Origin: 13-2-20CM-68-14 sp046733295
Lineage (GTDB): Bacteria > Actinomycetota > Thermoleophilia > Gaiellales > Gaiellaceae
Reading direction: 5' to 3'
DNA length: 39,169 bases
NCBI GenBank assembly: GCA_046733295.1
Contig: JBKPOY010000067.1
Location: 1 to 39,169 of the forward strand
Shown piece by piece: positions 32,526-39,169 of this stretch (its first letter is position 1; every line of letters starts with the position of its first letter). Below the pieces are notes generated by a model. It made no database searches. It was not told where the DNA came from and worked only from the letters and a program-made list of their open reading frames with translations. Position numbers and translations under genes: made by a program.

Positions 32526-33430
32526 CGACCGTCATAGCGCTGGGCGGCAACGCCCTGATGCGGCCCGGCGAACGCGGGACCGCGGCGGAGCAGCGCGCGA
32601 ACCTGCGGAAGACGGCCGAGTCGCTGCGCCCGCTGCTCGCCTCCGGGGAGGTCGTCGTCACGCACGGGAACGGCCCGCAGGTCGGCAACGAGCTCGTGCG
32701 CCAGGAGCGCGCAGCGGACGAGGTGCCGCCGCTGCCGCTCTACCTCGCCGTTGCGCAGACGCAGGCCGAGATCGGCGCGCTGATCGAGGCAGAGCTCGCT
32801 CCCGTCGCCGGGCGGCCGGTCGTGTGCCTGCTGACCCACGTGCTCGTCGACGAGGCCGATCCCGCCTTCGAGAGCCCCACGAAGCCGGTCGGGCCGTTCT
32901 ACTCCGAAGCGCAGGCTCGTGAGCTCGAGTCCGAGCGCGGCTGGAGTGTCCGCGAGGACGCGGGCCGCGGCTGGCGCCGCGTCGTTCCCTCGCCGAGGCC
33001 GCTCGAGGTGGTCGAGCTCGAGGGGATCAAGGCGCTGCTCGGCGCAGGCTCGATCGCGGTCGCCTGCGGCGGCGGCGGGATTCCTGTCTCGAGGCGCGAC
33101 AGGCGTTTGAACGGAGTCGACGCTGTCATCGACAAGGACCGGGCATCTGCGCTGCTGGCAACCGCCCTCGGCGCGGACCGCCTGGTCATCCTCACCGATG
33201 TGGACGCCGTCTACCGCGGGTGGGGCACTGAGGAGCGCGAGGAGCTGCGCCGGCTCAGCGTCGCGGAGGCCGAGGAACTGCTGCCCGACCTCGCGGCCGG
33301 TTCGATCGGCCCGAAGGTCGAGGCGGCATCGTCCTTCGCCCGGGCGACCGGGCGTGCAGCGCTCGTGACCTCGGCCGCGGCGCTCCCCCAAGCCCTCCAC
33401 GGAGAGGCCGGCACGCACATCACGCCCTAA
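32522..33430 (+). CDS. arcC: Carbamate kinase
   Basis: Carbamate kinase interconverts carbamoyl phosphate plus ADP with carbamate plus ATP. The 302-residue protein has the amino-acid-kinase motifs IALGGNALMRPGE, VVVTHGNGPQVGNEL, SIAVACGGGGIPV, NGVDAVIDKDRASALLA, VILTDVDAVY and AGSIGPKVEAASSF. No arcA or arcB is nearby, so it is not a standard arginine deiminase operon. The GTG start overlaps the stop of the cyclic-DPG-synthetase-like gene; the pair is the only unit here. Confidence 0.94.
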   Translation: MTTVIALGGNALMRPGERGTAAEQRANLRKTAESLRPLLASGEVVVTHGNGPQVGNELVRQERAADEVPPLPLYLAVAQTQAEIGALIEAELAPVAGRPVVCLLTHVLVDEADPAFESPTKPVGPFYSEAQARELESERGWSVREDAGRGWRRVVPSPRPLEVVELEGIKALLGAGSIAVACGGGGIPVSRRDRRLNGVDAVIDKDRASALLATALGADRLVILTDVDAVYRGWGTEEREELRRLSVAEAEELLPDLAAGSIGPKVEAASSFARATGRAALVTSAAALPQALHGEAGTHITP

Positions 33431-33432
33431 TC

Positions 33433-33459
33433 GAACCGACCTCGGCTGCCGGGCGAATC
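33433..33459 (+). promoter_or_regulatory. ECF-sigma-type promoter of the DUF4331 operon
   Basis: GAACCGACC is followed after 6 variable bases by GCCGGGCGAA. The -35-like GAACC and -10-like CGAA are 16 bases apart, matching ECF promoter spacing. The same two blocks with the same spacing occur before the anti-sigma gene at 38130-38154. Transcription would start about 35 bases before the DUF4331 ATG. Confidence 0.65.
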
Positions 33460-33497
33460 AGGCCGGGAAAACCACCGGGGTCAGGAGGGAAGGGCAG

Positions 33498-34925
33498 ATG
33501 GGAACAGCAGTCTTTTCTGGAGGGAGGCTTCGCCTGGCAACGCTCGCTCTCGCCGGCGCAGTCGTTGCGATCCTGCTCGCCATCGGGCCGGGACCGCAGG
33601 CGGCGAAGGCGTCGAGCCACCGCGAGGCGCCGCTGATCGCGGCCGATCCGACGGCGGACAACACGGACCTCTACGCGTTCGTGAGCCCCGACCGGCCGGA
33701 CACGGTCACGATCGTCGCGAACTACATCCCGTTCGAAGAGCCGGCCGGGGGGCCGAACTTCTCCAACTTCGACGAGAACGCTCTCTACGAGCTGCACGTC
33801 GACAACGACGGAAACGGCCGGGACGACGTCACCTACCAGTTCCGGTTCGACACGCAAACGCGAAACGGCAACACGTTCCTCTACAACACCGGCCCGATCA
33901 CGTCGCTCGACGACGCGGACTGGAACGTCCGGCAGACCTACTCCGTCACGCGTTTGCAGAACCATCGGCGCAGCGTGCTGGCGACGGGTCTCGCGACTCC
34001 GCCCGCGAACATCGGGCCTCGCTCGACCCCCGACTACGACAGCCTCGCTGCGAGGGCCGTCAAGACGCTTCCGGGCGGCATCAAGGTCTTTGCCGGGCAG
34101 CGGGACGACCCGTTCTTCGTCGACCTCGGCTCGATCTTCGATCTCGGCGGCTTGCGGCCGTTCAACCCCTTCCACCTCATCCCTCTGCCGGCACAGGGCG
34201 GCGTGGACGACGTCGCCGGCTACAACGTCCACTCGATCGCGATCCAGGTTCCGGCCGCGCAGCTCGTCGACGCGAGCCCGACGATCGGGATCTACGCGAG
34301 CTCCAGTCGGCCCGCGCTGCGGATCCTGAAGGCCGACGGGCGGACGAAGAACCTCGGGCCCGACGTGCAGATCTCCCGCCTCGGGAACCCGCTCGTCAAC
34401 GAGGTCGTGATCCCGCTCGGGCAGAAGGACTACTGGAACCGGCAGGACCCGGAGGACGACCAGCAGTTCGTCAACCGGTACCTGAACCCGGAGCTCGCAG
34501 GGCTCGTGAACCTGCTCTACCCGGCGCTGCCGGACGCGCCGACGACCAACCGCAAGGACCTCGTCAGCGTGCTGCTCACCGGCGTCCCGACGCTGAACTT
34601 CACCGGCCCGAAGCCGAGCGACCTGCTCCGCCTGAACACCTCGATCCCGCCGGCGGCGGCCCCGAACCGCCTCGGTGTCCTCGCGGGCGACTTCGCCGGC
34701 TTCCCGAACGGCCGGCGGCTCGCCGACGACGTGACGGACATCGAGCTGCGGGCGGTCGCCTGCGGCTACGGGCCGATTCTGAAGGCGGCGCTCGGCCTGT
34801 GTGACCTGCAGCCGAACGACCAGATCGGCGACGGGGTCGACGCGAACGACAAGGCGTTCATGTCGAGCTTCCCGTACGTCGCCTCGCCGCATCAGGGCTA
34901 CGACTCGCACACCGCGACGCCCTAG
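33498..34925 (+). CDS. Secreted DUF4331 family protein
   Basis: The 475-residue exported protein has a signal peptide (about 1-37, ending QAAKA) followed directly by the DUF4331 hallmark SSHREAPLIAADPTADNTDLYAFVSPD. Later family segments include VANYIPFEEPAGGPNF, FDENALYELHVDNDGNG, RDDPFFVDLGSIFDL, NPLVNEVVIPLGQKDYWN and GRRLADDVTDIEL. The function of the family is unknown. The ATG has GGAGGG upstream. It is the first gene of a tight four-gene operon with a TPR protein and two nickel/cobalt-type transporters, behind an ECF-type promoter. Confidence 0.9.
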   Translation: MGTAVFSGGRLRLATLALAGAVVAILLAIGPGPQAAKASSHREAPLIAADPTADNTDLYAFVSPDRPDTVTIVANYIPFEEPAGGPNFSNFDENALYELHVDNDGNGRDDVTYQFRFDTQTRNGNTFLYNTGPITSLDDADWNVRQTYSVTRLQNHRRSVLATGLATPPANIGPRSTPDYDSLAARAVKTLPGGIKVFAGQRDDPFFVDLGSIFDLGGLRPFNPFHLIPLPAQGGVDDVAGYNVHSIAIQVPAAQLVDASPTIGIYASSSRPALRILKADGRTKNLGPDVQISRLGNPLVNEVVIPLGQKDYWNRQDPEDDQQFVNRYLNPELAGLVNLLYPALPDAPTTNRKDLVSVLLTGVPTLNFTGPKPSDLLRLNTSIPPAAAPNRLGVLAGDFAGFPNGRRLADDVTDIELRAVACGYGPILKAALGLCDLQPNDQIGDGVDANDKAFMSSFPYVASPHQGYDSHTATP

Positions 34926-34929
34926 CTCG

Positions 34930-36162
34930 ATGCGACGGCGACTCTCGCTCCTCGGGGCAGCGGCGGCTCTCGCCGCCGCTGCCCTGCTCTTCACCGGGTT
35001 GCGCGAGCCCGACTCGGGCAGCGCGGGCGCAGGCGCCCGCCCGCTTCCCGCCGCTCCCCGCGACGCCGACTCGTGGGCGCGCCTGGGGCTCGCGTACGAG
35101 CAGAAGGCACGCGAGACCGCGGATCCGTCGTACTACACGAAGGCCGAGGGCGCGCTGCGGCGCGCCCTGCGGCTCGAGCCGCACGATCTCGCGGCGACGA
35201 CCGGTCTCGGCTCGCTCGCGCTCTCGCGCCACCGGTTCAGGGAAGCGCTCCGCTACGGCCGTGAGGCCCGGCGGCTCGCGCCGACCTCGGCCGCGCCGTA
35301 CGCGGTCCTCGGCGACGCGCTCGTCGAGCTCGGCCGGTACGAGGAGGCGTTCCGGGCCTTCGACACGCTGTCCCGGCTGAAGCCCGGACTGACGGCCTAC
35401 ACCCGGATCGCCTACGGCCGGGAGCTCATCGGCGACACGGCCGGAGCGATCCAGGCGATGAGGCTGGCCGCAGACACGGCCGCCGGCGGCGAGCCCGCGG
35501 CCTGGACGCACTGGCAGCTCGGCAAGCTCTACTGGTCGATCGGACGGAGCGCCGACGCGGCCGCCGAATATCGGACGGCGCTGACCGCCCTGCCGAGCTA
35601 CGTCTACGCACTCGACTCACTGGCGCAGGTGGAAGCCGGCCGGGGCGGCGTCGCCCGCGCCATCTCGCTCGAGCGGCGCGCCGTCGACCGGGTGCCTCTG
35701 CCCCAGTTCGCCGCGGCGCTCGGCGACCTCTACCGCCTCGCCGGCAGGCAGCGCGATGCCAGGCGGCAGGACGGGCTCGTCACGGTGATCGAGCGGCTGC
35801 TCGCCGCCAACGGCGTCAAGACCGATCTCGAGACCGCGCTCTACCGAGCCGACCGTGGGATCCGGCCCGCCGAGACGGCCGAGCTCGCACGCGTCGCCCG
35901 TCGAGATCGGCCGTCGATCGACGGTGACGACACCCTCGCCTGGGCGCTTTTCAGGGACGGTCGCTGCGGCGAAGCGCTCGCGTCTTCGGTGCACGCCTTG
36001 CGGCTCGGCACGCAGGATGCGCTCAAGTTCTTCCACCGCGGGATGATCGAGCGGTGCCTCGGCCACCGGGCAGAAGCGCGCGCCTGGTTCGGGCGAGCCC
36101 TGGCTCGCAACCCCCGCTTCTCGGTCCGCTGGGCTCCAGTCGCCCGGAAGGAGCTGCGATGA
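34930..36162 (+). CDS. TPR-repeat protein with N-terminal signal or anchor
   Basis: The 410-residue protein has a hydrophobic N-terminus (1-25, signal peptide or anchor) and then about eight tetratricopeptide-like helical repeats, for example WARLGLAYEQKARE, ALRRALRLEPHDLAATTGLG, VLGDALVELGRYEEAFRAFD and QLGKLYWSIGRSADAAAEYR. TPRs bind partner proteins, here presumably outside the membrane, possibly DUF4331. The start is 4 bases after the DUF4331 stop and the stop overlaps the NicO ATG (ATGA), so it is translationally coupled. Confidence 0.88.
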   Translation: MRRRLSLLGAAAALAAAALLFTGLREPDSGSAGAGARPLPAAPRDADSWARLGLAYEQKARETADPSYYTKAEGALRRALRLEPHDLAATTGLGSLALSRHRFREALRYGREARRLAPTSAAPYAVLGDALVELGRYEEAFRAFDTLSRLKPGLTAYTRIAYGRELIGDTAGAIQAMRLAADTAAGGEPAAWTHWQLGKLYWSIGRSADAAAEYRTALTALPSYVYALDSLAQVEAGRGGVARAISLERRAVDRVPLPQFAAALGDLYRLAGRQRDARRQDGLVTVIERLLAANGVKTDLETALYRADRGIRPAETAELARVARRDRPSIDGDDTLAWALFRDGRCGEALASSVHALRLGTQDALKFFHRGMIERCLGHRAEARAWFGRALARNPRFSVRWAPVARKELR

Positions 36163-37451
36163 GGCGGCTCGTTCTCATCACTGCCGCGGTCGCGGCGCTC
36201 GCCGGCGCGGCCTCAGCGGTGGCACACCCGCTCGGCAACTTCACGGTCAACCGCTTCAGCCGGATCGAGGTCGCCGACCAGCGCGTGTATGTCCACTACG
36301 TTCTCGACCTCGCGGAGATCCCGACGTATCAGGCCGGGCGGGTCGACGCCCGATCGTACGGGCGACGGATCGCGGCGAAAGCGGAGCTGGAGCTCGACGG
36401 CCGCAGGGCGGCACTAGCTCCCGTCGCGGTCACGCTCGCACACCCGCGCGGCGCGGGCGGTCTCCCGACGACTCGGCTGGAGGTGCTCCTGAAGGGCCCG
36501 CGACTGCAGCGGAGCGCGTCCTTCCAGTACCGCGACCTGAACTACGCCGGGCGCATCGGCTGGCAGGAGGTCGTCGTCGGGGCCCGGACTGCGAGCGCGA
36601 GCAGCGGCCTTCGCTCCTACCCGAGGAGCCTGCTGCAGAGCCCGCTCGCGGTGACGACTGCATCGGGACGGCTGGCGCCTGCCGGCGGCGTACCGCCGCG
36701 GCTGAGCCACGGGACGGCGCTCGCCGCCCCTGACCGCGTCGCGGACGGGGGTTTCGCGAGCCTCGTCGGACGCGGGCAGCTGGGCCTCCTCGTCGTGCTC
36801 GCGTCCCTCGCGGCGGCCCTCTTCTGGGGAATGGCTCACGCCCTCTCGCCCGGGCACGGCAAGGCGATCATCGCCGCCTATCTCGTCGGCAGCCGCGGCA
36901 CTCCCCGGCACGCCGTGCTCCTCGGCCTGATCGTCACCGTGACCCACACGATCGGCGTCTTCGCCCTCGGGCTCGTGACCCTCGGGCTCTCGGCGTTCAT
37001 CGTCCCCGAGCAGCTCTATCCGTGGCTCAATCTCACGGCCGGAGTGCTCGTCGTCGGGATCGGCGCGTCGGTCTTCCTGGGCCGGCTTCGCCACCGGCGT
37101 GCCCACGCCCGGGGTCATGAGCATCACCACCACGAACACCCGGGCGGGCGCTCGCTGCTCGCCGTCGGCATCTCCGGCGGCCTGCTCCCGTGCCCCTCGG
37201 CGTTGGTCGTCCTGCTCGCCGCGATCTCGCTGCATCGCGTCGCCTTCGGAATGCTGCTGATCGTGGCCTTCAGCCTCGGCCTCGCCCTGACGATCAGCGG
37301 CATCGGCCTCCTCGCCGTGCTGGCGAAGCGCGCCTTCGGCCGCGTCGGCCTCGACGGCCGCTTCTTCCGGCTGCTTCCCGCCGCCAGTGCTCTCGTCATA
37401 CTCGCCGCCGGTCTCGCGATGACCGTGCGCGCCCTCCCGAAAGTGAGCTGA
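36159..37451 (+). CDS. NicO/RcnA-family nickel/cobalt transporter
   Basis: The 430-residue protein has a signal peptide (1-23), an external domain of about 180 residues beginning AHPLGNFTVNRFSRIEVADQ, and about six membrane helices with the metal-site motif WGMAHALSPGHGKAIIAAY, then TVTHTIGVFALG. A His-rich cytoplasmic loop (ARGHEHHHHEHPGG) and GISGGLLPCPSALVVLLAAI follow. The family moves Ni2+ or Co2+, often outward. The ATG overlaps the TPR gene stop and has AAGGAG upstream. Confidence 0.9.
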   Translation: MRRLVLITAAVAALAGAASAVAHPLGNFTVNRFSRIEVADQRVYVHYVLDLAEIPTYQAGRVDARSYGRRIAAKAELELDGRRAALAPVAVTLAHPRGAGGLPTTRLEVLLKGPRLQRSASFQYRDLNYAGRIGWQEVVVGARTASASSGLRSYPRSLLQSPLAVTTASGRLAPAGGVPPRLSHGTALAAPDRVADGGFASLVGRGQLGLLVVLASLAAALFWGMAHALSPGHGKAIIAAYLVGSRGTPRHAVLLGLIVTVTHTIGVFALGLVTLGLSAFIVPEQLYPWLNLTAGVLVVGIGASVFLGRLRHRRAHARGHEHHHHEHPGGRSLLAVGISGGLLPCPSALVVLLAAISLHRVAFGMLLIVAFSLGLALTISGIGLLAVLAKRAFGRVGLDGRFFRLLPAASALVILAAGLAMTVRALPKVS

Positions 37452-37453
37452 AC

Positions 37454-38131
37454 ATGTTCGGACTCGACGACTGGATCGCAAGCCTCTCGAACGGGACGAC
37501 CCTCTGGCTGACGGTCGCGGTGGCCATCCTGCTCGGCCTGCGCCACGCCACCGACCCCGATCATCTTGCCGCCGTGACGACGTTGATCGCGGGGGGCCGC
37601 GGCCACGCGGCCCGCGCCGCGACCCGCCTCGGCGCCGCCTGGGGTCTCGGCCACGCGACGACGCTCTTCGGATTCGGGCTGCCGATCATCCTGTACGACG
37701 CGTACCTGCCCGGACCGGCGCAGGCCGCCGCTGAGACGGCGGTCGGGATCCTGATCGTCGCGCTCGCGCTCTGGGTCCTCCTCCGCTGGCATCACGGTCA
37801 CACGCACGGAGAAGCGCCGCGACGTGCCCGCTCGGCGTGGCAGGCGTACGGCATCGGCCTGCTGCACGGGATGGGCGGCAGCGCCGGCGTCGGCGTCCTG
37901 CTGCTCGCGACGATTCACGATCGCGTCGAGGCGGTCGCCGCGCTCGGTCTCTTCGCGACGTGCACGGCCGCGTCGATGGCGGTCGTCACTGCCGGCTGGG
38001 GAGTGACGCTTCGATCGCGCCCCGTTCAGCGCTCCTTCGACCGGCTCGTGCCGATCCTCGGCCTCCTGAGCCTGACCTTCGGCGCCTGGTACTCGCTGGG
38101 CGCGCTCAGCCTCGCGCCCTACGTGTTCTGA
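37454..38131 (+). CDS. NiCoT-like nickel/cobalt permease, short form
   Basis: The 225-residue membrane protein has about six helices. It has the transition-metal signature RHATDPDHLAAV (related to the NixA/HoxN HxxxxDH motif), WGLGHATTLFGFGLP, a His-rich loop (WHHGHTHGE) and GLLHGMGGSAGVGVLLL. It is shorter than classical NiCoT permeases. It starts 2 bases after the NicO stop, so the two metal transporters are made together. Direction and metal are not known. Confidence 0.85.
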   Translation: MFGLDDWIASLSNGTTLWLTVAVAILLGLRHATDPDHLAAVTTLIAGGRGHAARAATRLGAAWGLGHATTLFGFGLPIILYDAYLPGPAQAAAETAVGILIVALALWVLLRWHHGHTHGEAPRRARSAWQAYGIGLLHGMGGSAGVGVLLLATIHDRVEAVAALGLFATCTAASMAVVTAGWGVTLRSRPVQRSFDRLVPILGLLSLTFGAWYSLGALSLAPYVF

Positions 38132-38154
38132 ACCGACCGCCGTCGCCGGGCGAA
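38130..38154 (+). promoter_or_regulatory. ECF-sigma-type promoter of the anti-sigma/sigma operon
   Basis: GAACCGACC, 6 variable bases, then GCCGGGCGAA: the same blocks and spacing as before the DUF4331 gene. It overlaps the stop codon of the NiCoT gene. It suggests that the sigma factor encoded downstream activates its own operon and the DUF4331 operon. Confidence 0.65.
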
Positions 38155-38172
38155 CAAGAAGGGCTGGGCGCT

Positions 38173-38892
38173 GTGGTATCTCTCACCGGAACCCGGATGG
38201 ACGACGGCTCGCTCCACGAGCTCTCGGCCGCGTACGCCCTCGACGCGCTCGACGAGGCCGACCGCCGAAGCTTTGAGGCCCACCTGGCGGATTGCCCTCG
38301 CTGCCGCGAGGACGTGGCCTCCTTCCGGGAGACCGCGGCGGCGCTGGCCCGGGACACCGAGCCGGTCGCACCGCCCGAGGGGCTCGAGCGCCGCATCCTG
38401 AGCGCGGCGCGCGCCGAGCGAAACGTGGTGCCGTTGCGTCAGCGCTGGGCCGTCCCCGCGGCAGCGGTCGCCGCCGTGGCGGCGGCCGTCGCGATCGGGC
38501 TCGGGATCTGGGGCATCCGGCTCTCGGACTCGCTCGACCACGAGCGGTCGGCCCACGCGCGCGACGCCCGGGTGATCGCGATCCTCTCCCAGCCCGGCGC
38601 GCGGCAGATTACGACCAAGGGCGGCAGCGGTTTGCTCGTGGTCGCGCCGACGCGACGGGCGGTGCTCGTCGCCAACGGGCTGACGCCGGCAGACCCGGGC
38701 AAGACCTACGAGGCCTGGGTCGTCGAGGGCAAGGTCGCCCGTCCGGCCGGCCTCTTCCACGGCGGTGCGGGTAGCAAGGTGCTCGAGCTGACCGAGCCGG
38801 TCGGCCCCGGCGCAACGGTCGGGGTCACCGTCGAGAAGGCGGGCGGCAGCAAGACGCCGACCGGAGCGATGGTCCTACGGGCGAGCGCGTAG
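38173..38892 (+). CDS. RskA-like anti-sigma factor
   Basis: This single-pass membrane protein of about 239 residues has a cytoplasmic zinc-type anti-sigma domain (LHELSAAYALDALDEADRRS, then HLADCPRC), a membrane helix (about 95-115) and an extracellular RskA-type domain (YEAWVVEGKVARPAGLFHGG). It holds an ECF sigma factor at the membrane until a signal leads to its cleavage. The GTG at 38173 has AAGAAGGG 9 bases upstream; the in-frame ATG at 38197 is the alternative. It stands before its sigma gene, the reverse of the more common order. Confidence 0.88.
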   Translation: MVSLTGTRMDDGSLHELSAAYALDALDEADRRSFEAHLADCPRCREDVASFRETAAALARDTEPVAPPEGLERRILSAARAERNVVPLRQRWAVPAAAVAAVAAAVAIGLGIWGIRLSDSLDHERSAHARDARVIAILSQPGARQITTKGGSGLLVVAPTRRAVLVANGLTPADPGKTYEAWVVEGKVARPAGLFHGGAGSKVLELTEPVGPGATVGVTVEKAGGSKTPTGAMVLRASA

Positions 38893-38894
38893 CC

Positions 38895-39169
38895 GTGGGA
38901 CCGGTCGTCCAGCTCCGGAACGGGGCGGAGTCGAGCCGTGAGCTCGCGCACCTGTCGGACGAGGCGCTGCTCGCTCTGATCGCGCGAGCCGACGAGCCCG
39001 CCCTCGCCGAGCTGTACCGGCGGCTCGGCGCGCCTGCCTACGGGCTCGCGTTCCGGATCCTCCGCGACGACGCCCTTGCGCAGGACGCCGTCCAGGAGGC
39101 GTTTCTCGGTGTCTGGCGCGGGGCCGGCAGGTTCGTAGCAGAGCGGGCGAAGCCGAGCACGTGGGTGCT
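38895..39169 (+). CDS. ECF RNA polymerase sigma factor (SigK-like), N-terminal part
   Basis: The first 91 codons of an ECF sigma factor are present, cut by the window edge. The sigma-2 region is clear: LSDEALLALIARADEPALAE, LYRRLGAPAYGLAFRIL, then DDALAQDAVQEAFLGVWRGA, which carries the -10-recognition part. The GTG start is 2 bases after the anti-sigma stop without a clear ribosome site, so translation is probably coupled. Its likely targets are the two matching promoters at 33433 and 38130. Confidence 0.9.
   Translation, partial: MGPVVQLRNGAESSRELAHLSDEALLALIARADEPALAELYRRLGAPAYGLAFRILRDDALAQDAVQEAFLGVWRGAGRFVAERAKPSTWV

Noticed and set aside
33420..34994. Open frame of 524 codons opposite DUF4331
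   Set aside because: Antisense shadow; Arg/Val/Asp-rich and without domain, while DUF4331 has a signal peptide, ribosome site and family motif.

Overview
The window is 39 kb of very GC-rich, gene-dense bacterial chromosome. I infer a high-GC actinobacterium, most likely of the class Thermoleophilia (Gaiella/Solirubrobacter type). The support is a dnaK-grpE-dnaJ-hspR-clpB heat-shock operon, inositol phospholipid genes (ino1 plus a CDP-alcohol phosphotransferase), an RskA-type anti-sigma factor, frequent GTG starts, and many genes whose start codon lies 6-8 bases after a TANNNT box, the signature of leaderless transcripts. The lineage is an inference; no rRNA or tRNA gene is present to test it. 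No gap between genes exceeds 300 bases; the longest, 31053-31190, is the cspA leader plus a promoter.

Layout. 1-4.1 kb (minus strand): metG (cut by the left edge), a secreted M23 peptidase-like protein, rsmI and a ROK sugar kinase. 4.2-8.8 kb: an LCP cell-wall protein, an FmdB zinc ribbon, a small membrane protein, a pseudouridine kinase/glycosidase pair, a GYD protein and a membrane protein. 8.9-16 kb: clpS facing clpB, then the heat-shock operon dnaK-grpE-dnaJ-small membrane protein-hspR-clpB, joined by overlapping stop and start codons. 16-17.6 kb: an EamA exporter and two small acidic or Gly-rich proteins. 17.6-25.8 kb (plus strand): moaA, a PAP2 enzyme, PIP-synthase-like PgsA, Ino1, a DUF839 protein, a PimA-like glycosyltransferase fused to a PHP phosphoesterase, a cysteine-poor UDG-fold protein, and a small presenilin/SPP-like membrane protein. 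25.7-31 kb: an RNA m5U methyltransferase, a secreted phosphoesterase, YjbQ, a zinc metallopeptidase, IF-1 and a cold-shock protein. 31.2-33.4 kb: a cyclic 2,3-diphosphoglycerate synthetase-like protein overlapping a carbamate kinase. 33.4-39.2 kb: a tight operon DUF4331-TPR-NicO-NiCoT followed by an anti-sigma/ECF sigma pair (sigma cut by the right edge).

The most interesting signals are four. (1) A 245-residue membrane protein carries the three presenilin/signal-peptide-peptidase motifs in order, with GLPD in place of GxGD. (2) Two near-identical ECF-type promoter sequences, GAACCGACC-N6-GCCGGGCGAA, precede the DUF4331/metal-transporter operon and the anti-sigma/sigma operon, which suggests one autoregulated envelope or metal-response system. 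(3) Three copies of an ~86-bp palindromic element lie at gene ends, and in two cases its arms supply the neighbouring stop codons. (4) Leaderless promoters are widespread, and in at least two places a 7-bp core (TACCATA, TATCCTA) reads as a -10 box on both strands between divergent genes.
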